NCBI RefSeq assembly: GCF_024436035.1
Contig: NZ_JANFNG010000010.1
Location: 124,001-188,000 of the forward strand
Direction: 5' to 3'
Length of the DNA: 64,000 bases
From: Streptomyces humicola
GTDB taxonomy: Bacteria > Actinomycetota > Actinomycetes > Streptomycetales > Streptomycetaceae
Shown: piece by piece, positions 26,219 through 34,972 of the stretch
Layout of the letters: each line of letters begins with the position of its first letter
Position numbering within the stretch: position 1 is the stretch's first letter
Made by a program: the position numbers and the translations under genes
The notes under the pieces: generated by a model
Database searches by the model: none
What the model was told of the DNA's origin: nothing
The model's input: only the letters and a program-made list of their open reading frames with translations

Positions 26219-28112
26219 AGGCGAGATGCGTCGCACATGGGTCCAGCCGGATCCTGCCGAACCGGCACCTTCCCGCATCGGACCGCGAATCGTTACAGCG
26301 CGGCCGAATACAACTCGCCCGGGAGGAAGGGTAGTTCTCGACCCGACTCAGTTCCGTTGCTTGACGCTGGCATCCGAGCTGGCGGACGAGTGGGTTGGCT
26401 ACGTGGAGTTCACCCAGGCAAAGCACTCCACTGTCCGTGACTACCGAACGGCGATCACACGTCTGGCCACGTGGGTCGACGAGCATTGCGGCACACCCGA
26501 GAAGGTGTCCTTGGGGGCGCCCGAGCCGGACGCGGCAGGTCTGATCCGGGAGTGGAGCCGAGGGCTTCCGTCCGGGTTCAAGCCGGGCTCGATGCGGCCC
26601 TCGCTCCTCGGCGAGAACATCCGGACGCTGATCCGGCTCCGGGCCCAGCGCGAGGACGCGCCGCTGACGGATTCCTTGCGGCGGCTCCTGGACGGCCCTA
26701 TGTGGGTGCCGCTGGGCCGCGCGCAGGAGCTTGACGAGTTCACCCTTCAGGAACGCAACGCGATGGTCAGGGCCGCCTGGACGGACGTCCGGGCACTGGA
26801 GGAACGGCTGGCCCGGGGTCGGGCGCTGATCGCGGCGGCCGACGGGCACCCGAAGCAGTTCGGCTACACCGCGGCGAACATGCTGCGGGCCTTGGCCGAC
26901 GGGCTGATGACGATGCCTGAGATCGGTGCCGCACTGCCGCGCTTCGCCGAGTGGCCGCAGGAACTGATCGACCTGGCCCGGATGCGCGGCACCCCGGTGA
27001 AGCCGAACACGGCGGTGTGGCAGTTGCGGTCATCGCTGGCGAGCCTGCTCTACCCGCGCAACGGGGACTATCAGGCCTTCCGGATCCTGCTGATGGCGGC
27101 GACCGGTCATACGCCGGAGGAGGTCACCGGCCTGAATGAGGACGACGTGGAGTTCGTCCCCGGCGGGGTGCACTTGACCTTGACCAAGATGAGGGCCAGA
27201 CGAGTACGCCATCGGATGTTCCGCGACCGGGAAGTGGCCCTCCACACCGCGCACGGCCGAGTCAGCGCGCCAGAGGTCGTGCGACGTCTGCTTGCAGTGA
27301 CTGAACGTGTCAGAGCTGATTGCGGGCTGGAGCCAGCGCCGCTGTTCGTGTCTGCGTCGGTGCAGGCCCGGGGAGAGGTGAGGTTCCTGCGCTTCCAGAC
27401 TGGCAACTCCGACGGCCGGTTCGGGCTATGGGTCCAGGAACACGGCCTGGAAGTCTACGGGAAGCTGGATATCCGCCGCTTGCGCAAGACGGTCAAAGTC
27501 GAGAAGGCCATCGCACTGGGCGGCCGGGTGTCGGACGTGGCTGACGATCACACGGAGCAGACCTTCTGGGGGCACTACGCGCACGGCACCACCTTGCATC
27601 TGATCTCCGGCGACACCATCACCCGAGCACAGCGCACGTGGCTGGACAAGGCACTGACCGGGCCCATGGTCGTCGACCAGCGGGCCGAAGACAAGCTGGA
27701 AGTGCCGGAGGCCCTGGACGCTCTCGGATTGACCCGGGAGGAGGCGGAAGAGCTTCGTTCCGGGGCCCTTGACATGGGCGTGACCAGCTGTCGAGACCCG
27801 TTCGCCTCGCCCTACAGCCGTCCCGGCGACCTTTGCGCGGTGGCCCCGTTGCGATGCCTGGAGTGCCGCAATGCGTTCATCCTCCCGTCCAACCTCCCGC
27901 AGCTGCTTCTGTTCTCCGATTACCTGGACGGACTGCGGCAGCGGCTGACGCCGCGGCATTTCCACGCGCTCTGGGGCCAGAGCGCGGCCAATCTCACAGC
28001 TGTTCTCGCCGAGCGGAGCGAGATCGAGATAGCCAACGCCCGCCGTCAGATCGACAGCCAGGCCATGCACCTCCAACTGCCGCTGGCCGCTTACACGGAG
28101 TTCGACCAATGA
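26208..28112 (+). CDS. Tyrosine recombinase B of the element, with degenerate active site
   Basis: 634 aa. A phage-integrase fold is visible (ILLMAATGHTPEEVTGLNEDDVEF, LDIRRLRKTVKVEK, and DHTEQTFWGHY with Tyr nine residues after His), but the box I arginine is not evident, since the motif reads TGHTPEE. The C-terminus carries a probable zinc knuckle (CRDPFASPY ... CLECRNAF). ATG 26208 has GGAAGGAG 6 nt upstream and overlaps the end of gene A; ATG 26202 is an alternative. Its stop overlaps the start of gene C (ATGA). It may mainly bind DNA or control the active subunits. Confidence 0.84.
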   Translation: MPRRGEMRRTWVQPDPAEPAPSRIGPRIVTARPNTTRPGGRVVLDPTQFRCLTLASELADEWVGYVEFTQAKHSTVRDYRTAITRLATWVDEHCGTPEKVSLGAPEPDAAGLIREWSRGLPSGFKPGSMRPSLLGENIRTLIRLRAQREDAPLTDSLRRLLDGPMWVPLGRAQELDEFTLQERNAMVRAAWTDVRALEERLARGRALIAAADGHPKQFGYTAANMLRALADGLMTMPEIGAALPRFAEWPQELIDLARMRGTPVKPNTAVWQLRSSLASLLYPRNGDYQAFRILLMAATGHTPEEVTGLNEDDVEFVPGGVHLTLTKMRARRVRHRMFRDREVALHTAHGRVSAPEVVRRLLAVTERVRADCGLEPAPLFVSASVQARGEVRFLRFQTGNSDGRFGLWVQEHGLEVYGKLDIRRLRKTVKVEKAIALGGRVSDVADDHTEQTFWGHYAHGTTLHLISGDTITRAQRTWLDKALTGPMVVDQRAEDKLEVPEALDALGLTREEAEELRSGALDMGVTSCRDPFASPYSRPGDLCAVAPLRCLECRNAFILPSNLPQLLLFSDYLDGLRQRLTPRHFHALWGQSAANLTAVLAERSEIEIANARRQIDSQAMHLQLPLAAYTEFDQ

Positions 28113-30235
28113 ATGAATCCCTCGCAACTGTCCCGCCGCTGCCGAGCTCGGTGTTCGCCGACGACGAGCTCGTACTGCAGTCGCACCCTCTGATCGACGG
28201 GGTCGAGGTCCCCCTCTTCGGACGGATGGACATGTGGCCGCTCGTGGCGACCCGCAAGCCGGCCAACGTCGCCGTCTCCGCCTGGTGTGCACCTTTCACC
28301 GGCTTGGAGGGTGTTTGGAACCTGAGGGCTCGCGAAGTCGCCATGGTGCTGCTGAATCCCCGCCATCCGGCGGTCCTGGCCGCCGGGATCAATCGGAAGG
28401 CCAGACCTGCCTCGGTCAGCACGGTCTTCAACGCGATGTTCTTGCTGAGGCATCTTGCGAGCTGGGCAGCTGGGCGCGGACTGTCAGCGGACCTGGCCGA
28501 GTGGCAGGACGACGACGTCCGGGCATGGGTTGACCATCGCCGCGGCGAGTTGAGCGCGAGCGGGTTGGTGGGCTACGTGTCTGCCGCCCGGTTGCTACAT
28601 CAACTGGGCCCAGTGCTGACCGGCGGCGGTCTCGCCCGCGACCCATGGCGAGGTCAGTCTGCGCGGCAGGTCGTCGACCTCCCCGTCGACAAAACCGTTC
28701 GGACACCGAACATCGACCCGCAGGTCTGGCATGCACTGGTGAAGGCAGCTTGGACTTACGTCCATACCTTCGCGCCGGACATCCTGAAGGCGCGTGCGCG
28801 GGCCATCGAGCTTGAGCAGGCAGCGATCGCGACCGCTGCGGGGCTCGAAGCCCGGGTCGACCAATACCTCGCTGATCCGGACAACATCATCCCGCTCCAC
28901 CCTCCGCGCTACCTCGTCTACTGCAATCGGCATCAACCCGGCGAGTTCGGAACAGAGTTGGAAGTGAACTGGTCATTCCTCGGTGTCCTCCTGGGCATCC
29001 GCCGCGAGCAACGAGCTCTGACCACGCTCACTGGCTACCGCAGCCACGTTGGCCGGGCTCGGGCCAAGATCCTCCAAGCGGTGCGGGAGGGCCGAGGGCG
29101 TCCGGGAGGCCTCGTCGACTCCTACGCGACGGTCACCCGTCCGGACGGCAGTATCGGGCCTTGGCATCCCGGCCTGTCGCCCCGGGGCGTCCGGGAGGAG
29201 TGCGTCACCCTGCGCGCAGCCTGCTACGTGATGGTTGCGGCACTGTCGATGATGCGCGACAGCGAGATCCGCGAGATCACCCGAGGCTCGGTCGTCGAGC
29301 ATTACGGGGCGTCGGCGGTGGCGTCCATGAAGCGCAAGCACGATCCGAACCAGCCGCGCGAGCACTGGTGGATCATCGAACCGGTCGCCGAGGCCATCGC
29401 GGTCGCGGAGGCCATCTCCCGACATGTCGACCTGGTCTTCTCCAGCGACGTGGGCGGCGGTGTCAACGGCGAGAGCGTCGACACCGAAGCCGGCTTCAAG
29501 AGCGGCCAGATGGTGAGCCGATTCATCGAACGGATCAACGACCGCAGCGAGTTCACCGGCCTGACCATTCCCGAAGGGCACGTGGCGCCGCACATGTTCC
29601 GAAAGACGATGGCCATGCTGACCGCCACCGAGCCCAGCGCGGAGATCGCACTCGGCCTCCAGCTCAAGCACGCGGCGACTCGCGCACTGGCCAACCGATC
29701 CACCCAGGGATACATGGCCACGGACACAACCTGGGCGAAGCTGCTGGACTCGGCTGTCGACGACATCCGCTTCACCAGGCTGCGGGAGTTCTACGACGAC
29801 TATCACTCGGGCAAGGCCATCGGCTTCGGCCCAGGCGCTGAACGGATGATGGCCGCCTTTGACACCATCCGCCGAACGGCTCAGGCCCGGCAGGGCGACG
29901 CCCGGGTCGAATACGACATCCTTCGCAAGACGCGGATCTCGATCCGGCTGGGCAAGCTCAACCACTGCATGTTCGACGAGAACAGTCCGGCCGGCGCGAA
30001 GTGCCTCGAAGAGGCCATCGTCCCCGAGGGGCACCGGGGACCCCTGGTCGACCGATGCCAGCCAGGCCGATGCGCGAATAGCGTCATCGGACGAGAACAC
30101 CTCCCCATCTGGAAGGCCGAGCAGCACAGTCTCCTGACTCTGCTGGATCAGCCGAAGATCGCCCCATGTCGCAGGGCGGCCCTGCAGAACCAGCTGGAAG
30201 ACGTGAAAGCCGTGATCCGGAAGGCAGAGTCATGA
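28109..30235 (+). CDS. Tyrosine recombinase C (TnpB-like) of the element
   Basis: 708 aa, coupled to gene B by ATGA. The catalytic domain has Arg in LSMMRDSEIREI, His and Arg in PHMFRKTMA, a further His in LQLKHAATRAL, and a candidate Tyr in TQGYMA. A C-terminal Cys/His cluster (NHCMFDENS, KCLEE, RCQPGRCA) resembles the zinc-binding tail of Tn554 TnpB-type proteins. The large N-terminal half should hold a core-binding domain. Its own stop overlaps the start of the small gene that follows. Confidence 0.86.
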   Translation: MNESLATVPPLPSSVFADDELVLQSHPLIDGVEVPLFGRMDMWPLVATRKPANVAVSAWCAPFTGLEGVWNLRAREVAMVLLNPRHPAVLAAGINRKARPASVSTVFNAMFLLRHLASWAAGRGLSADLAEWQDDDVRAWVDHRRGELSASGLVGYVSAARLLHQLGPVLTGGGLARDPWRGQSARQVVDLPVDKTVRTPNIDPQVWHALVKAAWTYVHTFAPDILKARARAIELEQAAIATAAGLEARVDQYLADPDNIIPLHPPRYLVYCNRHQPGEFGTELEVNWSFLGVLLGIRREQRALTTLTGYRSHVGRARAKILQAVREGRGRPGGLVDSYATVTRPDGSIGPWHPGLSPRGVREECVTLRAACYVMVAALSMMRDSEIREITRGSVVEHYGASAVASMKRKHDPNQPREHWWIIEPVAEAIAVAEAISRHVDLVFSSDVGGGVNGESVDTEAGFKSGQMVSRFIERINDRSEFTGLTIPEGHVAPHMFRKTMAMLTATEPSAEIALGLQLKHAATRALANRSTQGYMATDTTWAKLLDSAVDDIRFTRLREFYDDYHSGKAIGFGPGAERMMAAFDTIRRTAQARQGDARVEYDILRKTRISIRLGKLNHCMFDENSPAGAKCLEEAIVPEGHRGPLVDRCQPGRCANSVIGREHLPIWKAEQHSLLTLLDQPKIAPCRRAALQNQLEDVKAVIRKAES

Positions 30236-30660
30236 GTGTTTCAGCGGCCACCGAGAAGGCCCTGCGCGAGGCCATGACACGGCTGGTCGAGGGCCACCCG
30301 CGCTTCACCGATGGCGCCCTCACCAAGGAGAACCTCTACCGAGAAGCCCGAGTCAGCCGGGCGACCATGAACCGAGCGACGGCAGTATTGGCGGACTGGG
30401 ACACCTACGTCTCCGAGCACGGCCGTCGCACCCGAGGCGAATCCCAGCGCGACGCCGAGATCGCCGAGCTGACCAGGAAGCTCAAAGCGAAGACCATGGA
30501 GTGCACACAACTTCAGCAGAAGCTCGATGCTGCCGCGACTGTGATCGCCGCCCTTCACCACGACAATGAGGCCCTCCGCGAGCACATTCACAGCCGATCC
30601 GACGGGCGGGTTGTCGCCTTCCCCGGCCGGTGGCGAGGCGAGGACCATGAAGTGCGGTGA
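30232..30660 (+). CDS. TnpC-like accessory transposition protein (DUF6262)
   Basis: 142 aa, coupled to recombinase C through ATGA. The first half contains LTKENLYREARVSRATMNRA, which looks like a helix-turn-helix; the second half is a long charged helix, probably coiled coil (AEIAELTRKLKAKTMECTQL), ending with a basic tail. In this position such proteins match the DUF6262/TnpC family. Tn554 TnpC influences the orientation and frequency of insertion without being a recombinase. Confidence 0.78.
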   Translation: MSVSAATEKALREAMTRLVEGHPRFTDGALTKENLYREARVSRATMNRATAVLADWDTYVSEHGRRTRGESQRDAEIAELTRKLKAKTMECTQLQQKLDAAATVIAALHHDNEALREHIHSRSDGRVVAFPGRWRGEDHEVR

Positions 30661-30694
30661 CGCTCGTCCCGGCTCTCCTGGAGACACAGGCAGT

Positions 30695-30727
30695 GGCATT
30701 TTGGTCGGCCGGGCCGACCAAAATGCC
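30695..30727. terminator. 15-bp hairpin after the recombinase operon
   Basis: GGCATTTTGGTCGGC (30695-30709) and its perfect complement (30713-30727) with loop CGG. It lies 34 nt after the tnpC-like stop, in the 241-bp gap before the convergent WbqC gene. Its AT content and symmetry also fit a protein-binding site. A weaker G/C hairpin (about 30868-30890) may end the WbqC transcript. Confidence 0.6.
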
Positions 30728-30901
30728 AATATTCCCGACACTTGAGCCGTTTGTGTCCCTGCTGGGGCAACAGAACGCCCCTCGGAACTCGCCCCGTCGG
30801 CCGCGGGGTCCCCTGCAGGATGGGTACGTTCGGGATTCGTACACGGCTGGGCACGTTCGCCGGTACTTCCCCCTCTCCGAGGAGGGGGGAGGTGGTGTCG
30901 C

Positions 30902-31696
30902 TCAGGCGACGGACCGCAGGTCGCCCAGAAGGGCTGCGGCTCGCATCTGGTCGGCCAGGGGCTTGGGTCCGATGCGCATCAGGAAGTGGACCGCGCTGAT
31001 CTGGCGCCCGGCCTGCCACGCCCCGGAGGTGGGCGGCCGGAACGGGATCACCTCGATGCCGCGGGTGGTGAACACATCGGTCTCCAGGTATTTTAGGCCG
31101 CCGGTCCCACATAGATAGCCACGGGCGCCAGTGGCCTCGGCGAGGTCGGCAAGCCGCCTGGTCCGGCCGGGCCGGGCAGGCAGGCGGCTGCTGCGGAGGA
31201 TCTTGCCGCTCCACCCGAGGAGGCCGAGCAGCACTCGGGTGGATGCCTCGGCGACCTCCGCGGTCTTGTCCGTCATGGTGAACAGGTCAAGCACGGAGGC
31301 GAGTTCGCGGCCGAAAACTGGCCAGTGCCGGCTGGCCTGGTAATAGTGCGGCAGCATCTGGCCCAAGCGCCGCCGCGACCGGGCCAGGTCGGCGATCTGA
31401 GCCTCGCGGATGGCCGTCTGGCGGCCATCGGGCAGGTGGGTGGGGATGGTGAGCCACTGGCGCCGCTGCGGGTCGTCCAGGGACGCCAGGCGGGTGCGGT
31501 GCTGGTAGTCGCGGCGGGCGAATTGGACGTCGTCCAGGACGATCCAGTAGTCCGCCGCGAACAGCTTGGCCAGCGTCGTCAGCCGTGGAAAGAGGTTGGG
31601 CTGGTGGATCGCGCACAGCCCGCCCGCAGGCGGGAGGTCAGGAGTTGATGAGGCGGCTGGTGAAGCCGTCGTGGATGAGAGATTCGTACGCGGCAT
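30902..31696 (-). CDS. WbqC family protein
   Basis: About 264 aa. The family's start block AIHQPNLFPRLTTLAKLF and VLDDVQFARRDYQHRTR is clear, as are the LMRIGPKPL end and the internal TGARGYLCGTGG. WbqC-like proteins are found in polysaccharide and other small-molecule gene clusters; the reaction is not established. The first 59 bp overlap the end of the YdcF gene. ATG 31696 has GGGGGA 5 nt upstream; ATG 31702 is in the same frame. It is the last gene of a minus-strand operon HTH-TPR, YdcF, WbqC in cargo module 1. Confidence 0.84.
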   Translation of the reverse strand: MPRTNLSSTTASPAASSTPDLPPAGGLCAIHQPNLFPRLTTLAKLFAADYWIVLDDVQFARRDYQHRTRLASLDDPQRRQWLTIPTHLPDGRQTAIREAQIADLARSRRRLGQMLPHYYQASRHWPVFGRELASVLDLFTMTDKTAEVAEASTRVLLGLLGWSGKILRSSRLPARPGRTRRLADLAEATGARGYLCGTGGLKYLETDVFTTRGIEVIPFRPPTSGAWQAGRQISAVHFLMRIGPKPLADQMRAAALLGDLRSVA

Positions 31697-32306
31697 GAAC
31701 ATCCCCCGGAACGTCTTGCTCGACGGCGAACCCGAGCTTCGGATACTCGATCACTCGCTGCAGGTCGCCGACGAGCATGTCGATGACGAGCTTCTCGTCG
31801 CCGATGCTCTTGAGGTAGTCGTCGAACTCCAGCGGCTCCGAGGCGCAGACGACCTCGACCTCGGGCCACAGTTTGCGGGCGGTGGCGAAGGAACGTCGCT
31901 CCATATATGGCTTGGAGACCAGCAGCACCGAGGACGGAGCGATCCCGGCGGCGGTCAGCACCTGACGGGAGAAGGTGATGTTCTGCCCAGTGTTTGCGGC
32001 CTTGGGCTCCAAGAGGATCGCGGAGTCCGGCACTCCCAGCTCCAGCGCGTGCTCGCGGAAGTGCACGGCCTCCCCGCGGGGGAAGCGGGCAGCGGTGGTG
32101 GGGCTGTTGCCGCCGGTGAAGACCAGGGTCGGGAAGAGCCCGGCGCGATACAGCTCGGCGGCGAAGCCGGCCACCCCCAGGTCGTGGCTGCCCAGGCCGA
32201 TCGCCACATCGCACGGCCGCACATCGTGGTGCATCTGGTGGTAGTCCCAGATCAGCATCGCCCGCTGCTGCTCGTCATCGGTGATGGCCCGCTGGTTGTC
32301 CGTCAC
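31638..32306 (-). CDS. YdcF family (DUF218) protein
   Basis: About 222 aa. It shows the YdcF core: DVAIGLGSHDLGVAGFAAEL, LVFTGGNSPTTA, the AVHFREHALELGVP helix, TGQNITFS and LLVSKPYMERRSFAT. DUF218 proteins have a Rossmann-like fold and bind nucleotide-like ligands such as S-adenosylmethionine; no enzymatic role is agreed. GTG 32306 has AGGGAG upstream; a longer start at GTG 32324 would overlap the stop of the upstream regulator gene. It overlaps WbqC, suggesting the two act together. Confidence 0.82.
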   Translation of the reverse strand: MTDNQRAITDDEQQRAMLIWDYHQMHHDVRPCDVAIGLGSHDLGVAGFAAELYRAGLFPTLVFTGGNSPTTAARFPRGEAVHFREHALELGVPDSAILLEPKAANTGQNITFSRQVLTAAGIAPSSVLLVSKPYMERRSFATARKLWPEVEVVCASEPLEFDDYLKSIGDEKLVIDMLVGDLQRVIEYPKLGFAVEQDVPGDVHAAYESLIHDGFTSRLINS

Positions 32307-32320
32307 TCGCTTCTCCCTGG

Positions 32321-33424
32321 TCACCGTCGCCGGGGGCCGGTCGCCCCCTCGCTCGTGTTCCGGATGCCCTCGATGCTGCGGAGTTGGTGGCTGAGCCCGT
32401 ACTGGGCGGCCCTCTTCGCGGCCTGGTCGAGTACCTGCAGTCCATCATCCCGGGTGGCCGGGTCGGACAGCAGGATGTGACCGTGGGCGGTGTCCAGACG
32501 CACGCGCTGCATCGGTGAGTCGGTCGTCGCGGTGCTGCGGGCGATGTCGATGAAGTGCAGGGCTTTGGTCAGGTCGCCGACGCCCCGGTGGGCGAGGGCG
32601 AGCTTCTGGTGGGCGACCGACCAGTCGTCGGGCTCGGACAGGTCTTCGAATTCGCGAGTCGCCGCCAGCATGACGCGGGCTGCATAGTCGTGGTTGCCGT
32701 CCTTGCTCAGCGCGGTGCCCACCCACAGCCGGGCCCTCGCGCGGTCGCGGCGGGAGAGCCGGTCGTCCACGGCGAGGGTTTCGTAGTGGCGGGCCGCAGT
32801 CTCCAGCTTGCCGGACATCTCGGCGACCACCGCCAGCGACAGGTCGAGCTGGGCGACGCGGCGGGGGATGTCGAGCTGGGTGAAGACCGAGCGGGCGCCG
32901 ACATACGAGTGCTGGGCCGAGATCGGCCCGATCACGGAGCCCTGGTCACGCTGCAGGTCACCGAGGAGGGCAGTGGATCGGGCGAATAGATACAGGCCCT
33001 GCTCGTCCAGCTCCGGTGGCTTGAAGCGGGTCAGCCACCGGTTCAGCAGGTTGTCGGCGAAGGCGAAGTTCTGGCGGGAGAGGGCGACCACCGCGCGGTC
33101 GAGGTCGTCGGTCCACGACTCGTACTCCCATGCCCGCGGCCCGGTTGCGGTGACGCGCTGCCCCGGCCGGACAGCGGGTCGCCCGGCCTCCGACAGCAGG
33201 GTCTCGAACCGCAGATGCACCGCGGCGTCCGCGCGGGCGAGCGCGGTGTCCAAGATGGCCTGGGTGTCGGGGCGGGGCTCGGTGGCGGCGAGGAGTTTTT
33301 CCCACTTGGAGACGGTGCCGACGGCGACGCCGAGCTCGTCAAGGGCGAACGTGCGGACGCTCAACCGCAGGGCGAGTCGCAGTGCCCGGGCCTCCAGGCC
33401 GGTCCAGTGGTGCACGGTCGCCAC
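32321..33424 (-). CDS. HTH (XRE) and TPR regulatory protein
   Basis: About 367 aa. The N-terminal 70 residues form a helix-turn-helix (LRLALRLSVRTFALDELGV, then VGTVSKWEKL). The remainder is alpha-helical and resembles TPR repeats (GLYLFARSTALLGDLQRDQG, then LDLSLAVVAEMSGKLETA, LWVGTALSKDGNHDYAA and LALAHRGVGDLTKALHFID). Streptomyces uses such proteins as sensors in small regulatory modules. GTG 33424 has a good GGGAG; ATG 33448 is an alternative. It heads the minus operon and is divergent from the resolvase-like gene, so it is a candidate regulator of both strings. Confidence 0.8.
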   Translation of the reverse strand: MATVHHWTGLEARALRLALRLSVRTFALDELGVAVGTVSKWEKLLAATEPRPDTQAILDTALARADAAVHLRFETLLSEAGRPAVRPGQRVTATGPRAWEYESWTDDLDRAVVALSRQNFAFADNLLNRWLTRFKPPELDEQGLYLFARSTALLGDLQRDQGSVIGPISAQHSYVGARSVFTQLDIPRRVAQLDLSLAVVAEMSGKLETAARHYETLAVDDRLSRRDRARARLWVGTALSKDGNHDYAARVMLAATREFEDLSEPDDWSVAHQKLALAHRGVGDLTKALHFIDIARSTATTDSPMQRVRLDTAHGHILLSDPATRDDGLQVLDQAAKRAAQYGLSHQLRSIEGIRNTSEGATGPRRR

Positions 33425-33576
33425 GCGTCGCTCCCTTCCATCCGTCATGGAAGCACGGCGCCTGCGGGCGGGGGGATGGAAGTGCAACGCAAGTGCAACA
33501 GCCGGTGATTCTCTGTCGGTAGGTACACCGCCAGGCTCGAAGCATCACTACCCCGAGTCCTGGACGGTTGAACAGC

Positions 33577-34020
33577 ATGGAACCCCTCACGGAGCACCGC
33601 CCGGTCAACGGCCCCGTCGTTTATGGCTATCTGCGGCTGGTGAAGGTCTCGCCAGCCCGGGAGATCGCCCTGGCCGCCTCGCTGGCCGAGTACTGCCGCA
33701 AGCACGAACTGGTGCTGTCCGGCATCTTCACCGAACGCCACGCGGGGGCCGGGCCGATGTCGCCGGCGTTCACCGGGCTGCTGGACGTGCTCGCGCTGCC
33801 CGACGCCTACGGCGTCGTGCTGCCCGCCACCTCCCACCTGGGCCCGAAGCCGATAGCGGCCGAGCGGCGAAGGCGGATCGAGGCGGCCGGGGCCCGGTTG
33901 CTGCTCGTCCGCGGCGGACGCAAGCCCCGACCGGCCGCCCATGGGACTTCCAGCCCGCCCAGCGGACGGTCCCGCCGCCGCAGCCAGGCGCCCGCCCCTG
34001 CCCTGGACGCCGAGACGTGA
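33577..34020 (+). CDS. Resolvase-like protein lacking the catalytic serine
   Basis: 147 aa. VYGYLRLVKVSPAREIA, ALAASLAEYCRKHELVLSG and FTERHAG resemble the N-terminal domain of serine recombinases, but the position of the active Ser after the YxR strand is Val, and no DNA-binding C-terminal domain follows, only a Pro/Ser/Arg-rich tail. It is therefore probably not a recombinase; short proteins of this type occur in Streptomyces accessory clusters with ATPase domains like the next gene. ATG 33577, weak RBS; TTG 33568 is possible. Confidence 0.6.
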   Translation: MEPLTEHRPVNGPVVYGYLRLVKVSPAREIALAASLAEYCRKHELVLSGIFTERHAGAGPMSPAFTGLLDVLALPDAYGVVLPATSHLGPKPIAAERRRRIEAAGARLLLVRGGRKPRPAAHGTSSPPSGRSRRRSQAPAPALDAET

Positions 34021-34028
34021 GGCTCGCC

Positions 34029-34439
34029 ATGCGCGATTCGACGCAGCGATTCTTCGACGCCACCCCCGAATCGGTCGCCCTCGCCCGCGACTTCACCACT
34101 AACGCCCTGGCCGCCTGGGGACTGACCCGAGCCGCCGACGATGTCCGGCTGTGTGTCTCGGAGCTGGCCTCCAACGCTCTCGTCCACGGCACCGTCCCCG
34201 GCTACGGCTTCCTGGTCCGTCTGGTAGTCGACGACGACTTCGTCCGCCTGGAAGTACACGACAGCCGCGACCACCGGCCCCAGCTGCGGCACCCGGCCGA
34301 CACCGACACCTGCGGCCGGGGGCTGATGATCGTCGAGGAGCTCTCGGACGGCTGGGGCGTCGAGGGCCGCGAGCCGTCGGGGAAGGTCGTCTGGTCGCGG
34401 TTCAAGGCCGCCTCCGCAGACCGGGGGGCTTCATGCTGA
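34029..34439 (+). CDS. ATP-binding protein (HATPase_c, RsbW/anti-sigma type)
   Basis: 136 aa, a small GHKL ATPase. The N box is CVSELASNALVHG, the G1-type motif is VHDSRDHRP, and the G2 region is GRGLMIVEELSDGWG. Such proteins act as anti-sigma serine kinases or regulators in Streptomyces. There is no adjacent sigma factor or anti-anti-sigma gene. It overlaps the next gene by 7 bp (start 34433). Confidence 0.85.
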   Translation: MRDSTQRFFDATPESVALARDFTTNALAAWGLTRAADDVRLCVSELASNALVHGTVPGYGFLVRLVVDDDFVRLEVHDSRDHRPQLRHPADTDTCGRGLMIVEELSDGWGVEGREPSGKVVWSRFKAASADRGASC

Positions 34440-34921
34440 CCCACCGCCCCGCACAGGCCACTGCCTCCGCCACCGGTCCGGGACTGGGACTGCTGGCCGC
34501 CCTGGGCGCCTGGACCTGGGCGGGCACCGACCCGGCCGGGCAGGGCATCGCGCACATCTTGCTTGCCCATCCGCCCGGTCGCACCGGTCACGACACCCCG
34601 CAGGCCATCGAGGCCCGCATGCGGCACATCGCCGGCTGCCTCGGCGGCCTGGCCGACCCGCTAGACGCCGTCCCTGACCTCGGCGAGCGTCTGCAGGTCG
34701 CGGGCTGCTGGGTGCTGCTGCGGTTCCCCGGCGCTCGCTACGGGATGCGACTGCCGAGCCACCCCCGCTGGACCGACCTGGTCACCAGTCGCCGCCAGGC
34801 CGTCCTCCTCGTCGGCCTGAACCCGCTGACACGCTCCGCCGACGCCACACGCGTCGACGCCTACCTGGACTCCGTACTTGCCGCCGACCGGCTGCTGTTC
34901 GGCCTGGTCCGCACCGCCTGA
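34433..34921 (+). CDS. Hypothetical protein, cargo module 1
   Basis: 162 aa of unknown family, start ATG overlapping the ATPase gene. Sequence is Leu/Ala/Gly-rich; segments such as GIAHILLAHPPGRTGHDT, WVLLRFPGARYG and AVLLVGLNPLTRSAD suggest a compact alpha/beta fold, no signal and no helices long enough for membranes. It sits between the ATPase gene and the AdoHcy-hydrolase-like gene and probably functions with them. Confidence 0.55.
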   Translation: MLTHRPAQATASATGPGLGLLAALGAWTWAGTDPAGQGIAHILLAHPPGRTGHDTPQAIEARMRHIAGCLGGLADPLDAVPDLGERLQVAGCWVLLRFPGARYGMRLPSHPRWTDLVTSRRQAVLLVGLNPLTRSADATRVDAYLDSVLAADRLLFGLVRTA

Positions 34922-34972
34922 AACCCAGCCTTCCCCTGCACGGTCCGCGCTGACGGATGAGAGGGAACTGCC

